In this document: positions 1-6,394 of the stretch, piece after piece | How the letters are laid out: the number at the start of each line of letters is the position of its first letter | Numbering within the stretch: position 1 is the first letter of the stretch | Virus record (IMG/VR): IMGVR_UViG_3300042938_001824 | Coordinates: 1-39,517 of that record | From: a virus | Length of the DNA stretch: 39,517 nucleotides | Reading direction: 5' to 3' (one strand) | Notes under the pieces: model-generated | What the model was told of the DNA's origin: nothing | The model's database searches: none | The model's input: the letters and a program-made list of their open reading frames with translations, nothing else | Position numbers and translations under genes: made by a program

Positions 1-2
1 TT

Positions 3-287
3 TTAGAGCAGATCCGGCCACGGCTCCAGGCCCCCAAACTGCCAGACGCACCCCCCATCACCCTCATTCAGTGGTGCAAAATCGCCGCCTATGCCGAGAC
101 CCCACTCAGCATCACCGCCCGCCAGATCCTCAGTCATGATGGCCGACCCAAGGGCCGCCGCTCCCCGAGTTATTGGCGCACCTACTGGCGCACACTCAGT
201 CTCACCGACTTGGAATGGACTGACCACCTCCATCTTCTCAGCCAGTGGCAGCAGGGATCACCGCCCCCGCAGCCCGCCACCCGTTGA
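3..287 (+). CDS. C-terminal fragment of an unrecognised protein (5' end outside window)
   Basis: An open frame enters from the left edge and reads about 94 codons to a TGA at 285-287. The visible part is rich in Pro, Trp and Arg. A central stretch with SHDGRPKGRRSPSYW looks nucleic-acid-binding in character, but I do not recognise a family. It is followed about 50 bp later by the primase/helicase-like gene on the same strand, so a replication-related role is plausible but only by position. Neither of the other two plus-strand frames stays open across this stretch, which supports this frame as coding. Confidence 0.55.
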   Translation, partial: LEQIRPRLQAPKLPDAPPITLIQWCKIAAYAETPLSITARQILSHDGRPKGRRSPSYWRTYWRTLSLTDLEWTDHLHLLSQWQQGSPPPQPATR

Positions 288-334
288 CTCGCCCATGAAC
301 ATGCCCACCCCGTCCGCCACCCTTTCCCACTCCC

Positions 335-868
335 GTGCCCAACGCCGCGCTCACCGAAACCACCCGCAGGCTACCCGCTCGGCTCCGCCGCGCACCCATC
401 ACCAGGCCCAGACTGCGCGTGCAGATGCCCGACGAGGAGCGCGACCTTGCCGACACCGCGCATGATCTTGGCGCCGCCCTGCGGGGCCTCACCACTCCCA
501 TCCTCTTCCGCCGTGGCCGCATCATCGTCTATCCAGATTTACTGCCCGAAGGCGATGGCCTCTTCCGCATCGGCCTCATCGAGCTAGACCCCGCCACCGC
601 CCGCACCCACTTCGCCGATTATGTTGAACTCTGGCGCGTCAAATTTGGTGCCAATGGCCAGACACGGGAAATCACCGTCACCCTCAGCAAGTCAGAAGCC
701 GAAGGCATCCTCAGTTCCAGCCAGTTCATCATGCAACTGCCCGAAATCAATGCCGTTCACGCCCGCCAACTCCCCGTGATCGATCCCCTCACGCAAGCCA
801 TCCGCCTCCTCCCCACCGGCTATGACCCCACCACCCGAATCTACACCTACCCCACCACCAGCGCCTAA
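335..868 (+). CDS. N-terminal half of a split phage primase/helicase-like protein
   Basis: The ORF starts at GTG 335; an in-frame ATG at 425 (MPDEERDLADTA) is an equally likely or better start, giving 147 aa. The C-terminal half reads PEINAVHARQLPVIDP followed by LLPTGYDPTTRIYTYP. In my experience of phage and plasmid primase/helicase-type ATPases, a 'PVI...GYD..T.IY' segment sits just before the linker to the ATPase domain, and the ATPase domain then begins with a 'L...FPF' segment. Here the protein stops right at that boundary. The matching ATPase domain starts as a separate gene about 860 bp downstream at 1727. I therefore read it as the N-terminal domain of a split enzyme that may form a two-subunit complex. 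No catalytic primase motif is visible. Confidence 0.6.
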   Translation: MPNAALTETTRRLPARLRRAPITRPRLRVQMPDEERDLADTAHDLGAALRGLTTPILFRRGRIIVYPDLLPEGDGLFRIGLIELDPATARTHFADYVELWRVKFGANGQTREITVTLSKSEAEGILSSSQFIMQLPEINAVHARQLPVIDPLTQAIRLLPTGYDPTTRIYTYPTTSA

Positions 869-924
869 CTTGTCGAGTGAAGCCATCGCTTCGCTAGAAC
901 GCCTCGCCAACAACCTTCACTCTT

Positions 925-1164
925 ATGACCTCCGACCCACCGCTTGATCTCATCACCCTTGATCGGCTCATCACCAATGTCGGCACCGAAGTCAAACGCT
1001 GCCAACCCCTCCTAACCAAATACGCCAGCGCCCTCACCAGTCCCACCGCCAGCTACAAATTTACCCACCTGCAGCAGCTACTCGCACGCACCGCCACCGC
1101 ACTCGAAACCACCGATCCCACCCAATTACAAACCTGCATCACCCAGCTCCTCACCTTCAAATGA
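925..1164 (+). CDS. small unknown protein, paralogue A of a tandem pair
   Basis: 79-aa protein with no family I recognise. Its N-terminal third contains VKRCQPLLTKYA, which aligns without gaps to SRCQELLTQYA in the next gene (1161-1382). The rest is predicted helical and rich in Thr, Ala and Leu. The TGA stop overlaps the ATG of the next gene by 4 nt (ATGA), so the two are probably translationally coupled. Both lie between the two halves of the split helicase-like protein. Function unknown; binding to or regulating the helicase is speculation from position. Confidence 0.6.
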   Translation: MTSDPPLDLITLDRLITNVGTEVKRCQPLLTKYASALTSPTASYKFTHLQQLLARTATALETTDPTQLQTCITQLLTFK

Positions 1165-1382
1165 CCCTTCCCACCCAAGAGACAACAACCCTCGCTGACT
1201 CACTCCTTAGTGAGCTATCCCGCTGCCAGGAATTACTCACTCAATACGCCGCCATTGGCCCAGCGGGATTAGTGGGAGCCATGTTCATCAAGCAGGACAT
1301 CGCCGCCGCCAATAAAGCCATGATCGAAGGCGATCCTGTTGGAATGATTCGAGCACACGCAAAACTGCAAGGCTGTAAATAA
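1161..1382 (+). CDS. small unknown protein, paralogue B of a tandem pair
   Basis: 73-aa protein starting in a 4-nt stop/start overlap with the preceding gene. Residues about 19-30 (SRCQELLTQYA) match the preceding protein, and the overall plan (N-terminal helix with the RCQ..LT.YA motif, then a variable linker, then a C-terminal helix ending in Lys) is shared. That supports a local duplication followed by divergence. There is no signal peptide or metal motif. Function unknown. Confidence 0.6.
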   Translation: MTLPTQETTTLADSLLSELSRCQELLTQYAAIGPAGLVGAMFIKQDIAAANKAMIEGDPVGMIRAHAKLQGCK

Positions 1383-1390
1383 ACACCCAC

Positions 1391-1699
1391 ATGCCCACCC
1401 CACTCGAAACCGCCCAAGAACAGCGCCTCAACATCCTGCGCACCACCCTCGCCCGCGAGCGCATCGTCTTCACCGACATCATCGCCGAAATGAACCAGCG
1501 CCTCATCGACCGCACCGATGGTTTCATGTTCAGACTATCTCACAAGACCCTGCGTGAGCGCTATGTCCCCGAGACACAGTATAACGAACTCCGCACCCTA
1601 TGCATCGACGTCATCAAAAACTTCGCCACCGAAGCCACCGACGACCAGCACGCCCAAACCCTCGAATCCATCAGCGCCCACATGCTAGGCACTACCTAA
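1391..1699 (+). CDS. small unknown helical protein
   Basis: 102-aa, mostly helical, charged protein starting at ATG 1391, eight bases after the preceding stop. I see no known domain. It completes the three-gene insert between the two halves of the split helicase-like enzyme and is followed 27 bp later by the ATPase gene. The leader before the ATG is C-rich (aaacacccac) with no Shine-Dalgarno sequence, like the plus-strand genes of the right arm. Confidence 0.6.
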   Translation: MPTPLETAQEQRLNILRTTLARERIVFTDIIAEMNQRLIDRTDGFMFRLSHKTLRERYVPETQYNELRTLCIDVIKNFATEATDDQHAQTLESISAHMLGTT

Positions 1700-1726
1700 C
1701 CCTCAGCCTCATCCTTCCTCCCTCCC

Positions 1727-3097
1727 ATGGCCCCCACCGCCCCCTACCTGATCGATCTCTACAAGCAGTTCCCCTTTGCCGAAGGCAGCATCCAGGATCT
1801 CACCGCCACCGCCAGCTCCCTTGAATCCATCCCCGCCGAGCATTGGCCGCGCAGCTTCCGCGTCCACCTCGCCTGCATGGTCTCCCTCATCGTCAATGCC
1901 ATGCTCCCGAAAGGCTGCAACCGCCTCGGTTACGCCTACAACGCCAACGCCCAGCGCTCCGGCAAGTCCCTCCTCGCTCAGTCCGCCATCTGCCCCGTCC
2001 ACGGCTGGACCGCAGGCCGCTCCTGGCCTGTCGGTGGAGACAAAAAATCCGTCACCGACGAGAACGAACTACGCAAGGTGCTCGACACCATCTCCATCGA
2101 GGGAGCTTCCTATGCCTTCTTCGATAACGTCCGCGCTCAGGTCGAGTCACCCGCCATGGAGGCCTTCATGACCCTCCCCGTCTGGAATGGCCGTCTCCTC
2201 GGTGGCAATCGCAGCTTCAGCGCCGCCACCAACTGCACCATCATCGTCACCGCGAATAACCTCAAGTTGTCCGTCGATATGGTCGAGCGCTTCTTGCAGT
2301 GTGACCTCTTCGTGGAAGAGGTCGAGGCCCAGTCCCGCGTCGTCACCGGCTCCATCGAGCAGAACTGGATCATGCAGCACCGTGACGAAATATTCAATGC
2401 CGCCTACGGCCTCGTCACCCATTGGGACAGCCTCGATCGCCCACCCGCTCCAGGTCGCGTGCGCCGTGGCTTTGAGACCTATTCCCACATGGTCGGCGGC
2501 ATCATCGCCGCTGCAGGTTTTGGGGATCTCTTTGAGCCCCGCCTCGCTGACTCAAACTCCGGTAACACGGTCGATACCGACATGCGCAAACTCGTTCATC
2601 TCATGGTCGATCGCTGCCAGCCCACCCTCCTCACTCACGAACTGCCCACCTTCGCCTATACCTTTGACGACCTCGCCCAACTCGCCTTTCAGAACAGCCT
2701 CTTCACCTATTACCTTGAAGGCCGTGAAGAAGTCAGCGCCGCCACCGGCGTCACCCGCCTGCACCTCAGTCAGAGCGCCAACGCCCGCTTTGGTAACTGC
2801 CTGAAAAATTACGCCCCCGAGCGCCGTGGCCGCACTTGGGCCCTTCCCCACAGCTCCACCTTCCGCTTCCGTTGTGAGGGTGAGGGCCGCGCCCGCAAAT
2901 ACATCGCCACCCTGCATCTCACGCCACGCGCGCGGCTGCATTACCTCATGCTCGCAGAGGGCATCGGCATCGCCTCACTCAGTCAGGTTCTTGAGAGTCA
3001 GGGGCTCCCCGCCTTCGACCAGTGCGTCACTGACGATTACCTGCAGATCATCACCGCTTGGACCAGCCTTCTGCCCCATCTGCGTAGCCTCAATTAA
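1727..3097 (+). CDS. phage replicative helicase-type ATPase domain protein (split from N-terminal part)
   Basis: 456-aa P-loop ATPase. The Walker A motif is NAQRSGKS at residues 74-81, a variant lacking the usual first Gly but keeping GKS. Walker B is YAFFDNV at 129-135, a polar sensor segment TIIVTANN lies at 171-178, and a candidate arginine finger is ERFLQCDL near R188. It begins with LYKQFPF, which in fused family members directly follows the domain encoded here at 335-868. The C-terminal third (about 310-456) has a winged-helix-like, arginine-rich composition. The likely role is ATP-driven DNA unwinding or priming at phage replication forks. The 3' end overlaps the minus-strand Cys-rich gene by 123 bp in convergent orientation. 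Confidence 0.7.
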   Translation: MAPTAPYLIDLYKQFPFAEGSIQDLTATASSLESIPAEHWPRSFRVHLACMVSLIVNAMLPKGCNRLGYAYNANAQRSGKSLLAQSAICPVHGWTAGRSWPVGGDKKSVTDENELRKVLDTISIEGASYAFFDNVRAQVESPAMEAFMTLPVWNGRLLGGNRSFSAATNCTIIVTANNLKLSVDMVERFLQCDLFVEEVEAQSRVVTGSIEQNWIMQHRDEIFNAAYGLVTHWDSLDRPPAPGRVRRGFETYSHMVGGIIAAAGFGDLFEPRLADSNSGNTVDTDMRKLVHLMVDRCQPTLLTHELPTFAYTFDDLAQLAFQNSLFTYYLEGREEVSAATGVTRLHLSQSANARFGNCLKNYAPERRGRTWALPHSSTFRFRCEGEGRARKYIATLHLTPRARLHYLMLAEGIGIASLSQVLESQGLPAFDQCVTDDYLQIITAWTSLLPHLRSLN

Positions 3098-3427
3098 AGG
3101 CTCCCAATTACCCACAGGACAGCGCTCCGTGCTCAGGCGCATCTTCGCCTTGGTGCATCCGCACGCCGCATGGCCACAGGCCCCGCCGCCACCATACGCC
3201 TCCGAGCGCCACCACTCGCAGCCGCTCTGGCACACCGCCAGCCGCCGCTCCGTTTCCTCCGCACTCACCAGCACCGCCTGCCCACGCACAGCCGCCACCA
3301 CCACCCGCTGCAGCGCCTGCACCCCATGCACCACCCGCACCGGCATACTCGGCATCGCCGCACTTTGCGGTTCTATCACGCTTGCCTTTGGCTTGCGCAT
3401 TGAGAGATATGCTTCCAAAGGATTCAT
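2975..3427 (-). CDS. small cysteine-rich putative metal-binding protein at the end of the late operon
   Basis: 150-aa protein whose ATG overlaps the stop of the upstream gene in an ATGA arrangement. Six cysteines occur in an ordered pattern: C66xxxC70, then C84, C89 and C91 within ACGHAACGC, then C103 in the ERCPVGNW segment. Such 'C..C ... CGC ... CP.G.W' arrangements recur in small phage proteins encoded near tail genes and are thought to bind zinc; the exact function is not known to me. The last 40 residues are antisense to the end of the ATPase gene, so the C-terminus is less certain than the Cys-rich core. Confidence 0.6.
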   Translation of the reverse strand: MNPLEAYLSMRKPKASVIEPQSAAMPSMPVRVVHGVQALQRVVVAAVRGQAVLVSAEETERRLAVCQSGCEWWRSEAYGGGGACGHAACGCTKAKMRLSTERCPVGNWEPLIEATQMGQKAGPSGDDLQVIVSDALVEGGEPLTLKNLTE

Positions 3428-4977
3428 GACTTGGTGACGTCGATATTTACTAAATTCATGTTCGTATTGCTCGGCGTTGTGAACGCAGCGCCGTAGGCAA
3501 AACATGAGCCGACCGCGATCGTTACCGACTGGTTTACATTGGCCCCACTCACCTTGATCTGCCACGTCTCGTCCACTTCTGGAAAATACGGCAACGACAC
3601 CCGTATCCGAAACTCCGCATTTGCCCCATACACATAGCCATCCTCCGCCAACACCGTTTGTTCCATGGCATCGCCACCAGTGACCCTATCCATTCTTTTC
3701 ACCAATTTTGTCTTGCCCGCCTCCACACCGCCTGCCATCGCCGCTGAGGTAGCACAAATACTTGTCATCGGCGTTAAAAGCTCGATTGCGTCCTGCATGT
3801 TCATCTGTTCGGCGGCGACATACGCTTGCTTGATTTTTCGATTATAATGAATCGTTAAAAGATCCTCATTATCTGGCATGTTTCCACCGTCCCTGCACCA
3901 CGCCACCATCTCAGCCTTCCATGCCTGATGGTCCGCCAAATACTTTGCCTCAAAGTTCGCCAACTCTTGCTGCGCCACCTGCAAACGCCCCTGATAATAA
4001 TTCATGTCCGTGGTATAAGCCGCTTTGGTTGCTTGATCTGATGCCGCCTGCGCCGCTAAACCCTGCGCCGTTACGTTGCCAAACCTGATCCCACATTTGT
4101 GCTCTTTGAGATAGCTCATGCCTTCCAAAGTTACATGCGCTCCCCATGGTAAACTCGACGGCGAAGGCAGGCTGTTAAGCTTCCCCTCCGCATACGTTTG
4201 CAGGGACGCATCCGTTGCCTCATCGGAGTAAGTGACCTCCCATGAGTAATCATTACTACCATGAGGCGGCTCCTCCATACTTTCCGACATCTTATCTGAA
4301 GTCGGCGTCTGAACAATCACCGACGGATATATGTATGCCTCATTGAGATAATCACTACCAATGGGTTGGGACCAGCTCCAAAAAACATTATTTATATACG
4401 CGCCGGGAATTACACCGTTAGCATTGTCCCTCGCAGAATCCGTGTCACATGGGTAAGTCGGTTGCGCAATCTGGTAAGACTCATTCCAAGATCCGCTCTC
4501 GCAGCCATCTGCATCCACACTCCAGTTCATGTTGTAATTTCCTGTCTCACAAAGCACCCAATCGCTCCCATCTTTCCTACGGTGATCATGCGTTGCTGTC
4601 GTGGAGCCGCTGCCCACATAAGTGATGTTACCCAACTCATCCTTCTCTTCCGAATACTCACGGTGGCAGTTCACATCAATATGCTTCTCAGTGCCCTCAG
4701 ACTCGGCCTGATCCCACTTTGAATCCAGCACTAGAGCCCGCTTCTTATACAGCTCCCCACCACCACCAGGAGAATTAAAACCCTCAGCGTGTCCTTGAAA
4801 TGATCGCATCCGGGACTCCAACGACCAAAAAGCACCCCCGCCAGGGCATTCATTGCACATCGTGTCATTTGGCACGTCCTCATTCACGCTATCTGCAGGC
4901 GACACCGAATGGCAATTAGCCGCCTTTTCCACCCAAGAATAGCCGCTCCCCAAACAAGGACTGATCGGTGTGCTCAT
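3424..4977 (-). CDS. putative distal tail / host-interaction protein
   Basis: 517-aa protein with no family I can name. It is rich in Asp, Ser, Gly, Trp, Tyr and scattered Cys in the first 300 residues, as often seen in exposed tail proteins. A coiled-coil-like segment around residues 310-360 (YYQGRLQVAQQELANFEAKY) follows, and the C-terminal part from about 420 is beta-rich. It is the second-to-last gene of the tail operon, after the tape measure and two small tail proteins, where tip or receptor-binding proteins usually lie. Base composition dips toward AT around 4300-4450 relative to its neighbours, hinting at a separate evolutionary history. Confidence 0.6.
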   Translation of the reverse strand: MSTPISPCLGSGYSWVEKAANCHSVSPADSVNEDVPNDTMCNECPGGGAFWSLESRMRSFQGHAEGFNSPGGGGELYKKRALVLDSKWDQAESEGTEKHIDVNCHREYSEEKDELGNITYVGSGSTTATHDHRRKDGSDWVLCETGNYNMNWSVDADGCESGSWNESYQIAQPTYPCDTDSARDNANGVIPGAYINNVFWSWSQPIGSDYLNEAYIYPSVIVQTPTSDKMSESMEEPPHGSNDYSWEVTYSDEATDASLQTYAEGKLNSLPSPSSLPWGAHVTLEGMSYLKEHKCGIRFGNVTAQGLAAQAASDQATKAAYTTDMNYYQGRLQVAQQELANFEAKYLADHQAWKAEMVAWCRDGGNMPDNEDLLTIHYNRKIKQAYVAAEQMNMQDAIELLTPMTSICATSAAMAGGVEAGKTKLVKRMDRVTGGDAMEQTVLAEDGYVYGANAEFRIRVSLPYFPEVDETWQIKVSGANVNQSVTIAVGSCFAYGAAFTTPSNTNMNLVNIDVTKS

Positions 4978-4980
4978 ACG

Positions 4981-5604
4981 TTAAGACCAGCCCATTGAAT
5001 ATTTTGTTTCCGTGCAGCTCATGTAATGAACAGACCGCCCAAACTGCCGGTTTTTGTTTTCCACTTGCTCCACACTCTCCACCCCGCCACCAGATGCTCC
5101 AGTGACTCTGACCAGTGGTAAATAGACCTTGCTCGGCGCGTTACTCGAAGAAAACCATGCCGTAGTAGGGGCCGGTAGAGAGGAACCACTCATTAAACTC
5201 GCCGACTGGACTGCTCCTTTGTTGTCCAGGCTCGCCTCCGCCCACACCCATACTGCCGAGCCTGCCCCCACGCTGAAAACATTATTCATACCGGAGGGCA
5301 CCATCCCATTAACATGCCCACTCGTCAGCGTAAATTGAGACACCGTGCCATCTACAGGCGGCCCACGAAAGCGCCACGGGTGGTCCACGATTGGTGTGAA
5401 CGTCAGTTGCCGCCGGAGATTGATCACCGCCCCCCCAGGTCCATTGCGCACTCGCACGCCCGCTCCACCACGCAGATTGCGCAATGACGCACCCTCCACT
5501 GCCAGCAGCGCCAGAGCATTCAGCCGCTCCGCCGTCACCGCCTCACGCAGCCGCGTCCCAGGCTTGGTGCTTTTTAGCTCATCAGAAAATCGGTAAGCAC
5601 TCAT
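4981..5604 (-). CDS. tail-associated protein
   Basis: 207 aa, beginning MSAYRFSDELKSTKPGTRLREAV. It contains a short 'RLNALALLAVEG..LRNLRGG.GVRVRNGPGG' stretch of the kind common near the N-terminus of tail-tip or fibre-like phage proteins, followed by beta-rich sequence. It lies 3 bp from the downstream gene and 6 bp from the upstream one, in the distal-tail part of the operon. I infer a structural tail role and cannot name a family. Confidence 0.6.
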   Translation of the reverse strand: MSAYRFSDELKSTKPGTRLREAVTAERLNALALLAVEGASLRNLRGGAGVRVRNGPGGAVINLRRQLTFTPIVDHPWRFRGPPVDGTVSQFTLTSGHVNGMVPSGMNNVFSVGAGSAVWVWAEASLDNKGAVQSASLMSGSSLPAPTTAWFSSSNAPSKVYLPLVRVTGASGGGVESVEQVENKNRQFGRSVHYMSCTETKYSMGWS

Positions 5605-5610
5605 GGTTTG

Positions 5611-6363
5611 TTAATAACTGTAAATGTCAGAGTCCCAGCCTCCAGGCCCCGACAGCAGCCATTCGTTTGATATTTCATAGACCACATTACTGCCGCCACT
5701 CGGTGACCCCCGCCGCTGATAAGTAAACCCCATGTTCAGCCAGTTGCGCCCGCCTGAAAACCCCGCAAACCCAGGCACCGAGCTTGTCACTCGGCCAAAC
5801 CCTGCGCTGCTAGGAGATCCACCCGACACATAGTTCTCTCGGTAAGTCACCGTCGGTGCCAAAAACGATTCCAACCCGCCTTTCGGGTTCTTGCCACCCC
5901 CCGTCAGCACCGGCGCAAACCGCTCAAACACCCCACGAGCATTACTCGTGCTGACGGTTCCCGTGCTTGGGTCCATGAAGATCGCCCCATTGCGCGGCAC
6001 CGCACTAGTGCCCGCCAAATGACTAACGAACCGCGGGTGCGTCTCAATCGGCTGTTCCTGCATCGAAATCACCATCTCATAGGTCGGGATGTTGTATTGA
6101 GCGGCCTCCGCGCCCGCATAGCGGCAGTCAGCTCGCATCCCATGCGGCGTTTGGGTGATGATTCGCGTCTCCATCCATAAATAATTACTCAACGGGTGCA
6201 CCCTCCCCAGGGGTGGTAAATAAGCGCTCAGCGCCACGCCAGGCACGCCAAAGACCTCAAAACTCGCCTCGCCCTCGCTCAACCCATTGGATTTTTGCGA
6301 CAGGCGCAGCGTGTTCGGCAGCGTGCTCGCTACATTTCTCAGCCCATAAACTTTTAGCGCCAT
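5611..6363 (-). CDS. minor tail protein immediately after the tape measure
   Basis: 250 aa from ATG 6363 (MALKVYGLRNVAST). A TTG start at 6384 would add seven residues but is less likely. The sequence is rich in Gly, Ser, Pro and aromatic residues, and the C-terminal half is beta-like. Its position directly after the tape measure corresponds to minor tail or distal tail proteins in siphoviruses. The ATG is preceded, 16 nt away, by TTGAC, a looser instance of the pre-start motif seen elsewhere on this strand. Confidence 0.65.
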   Translation of the reverse strand: MALKVYGLRNVASTLPNTLRLSQKSNGLSEGEASFEVFGVPGVALSAYLPPLGRVHPLSNYLWMETRIITQTPHGMRADCRYAGAEAAQYNIPTYEMVISMQEQPIETHPRFVSHLAGTSAVPRNGAIFMDPSTGTVSTSNARGVFERFAPVLTGGGKNPKGGLESFLAPTVTYRENYVSGGSPSSAGFGRVTSSVPGFAGFSGGRNWLNMGFTYQRRGSPSGGSNVVYEISNEWLLSGPGGWDSDIYSY

Positions 6364-6394
6364 ATAGTCTGCTCGATTTGTCAATCACCACGCA

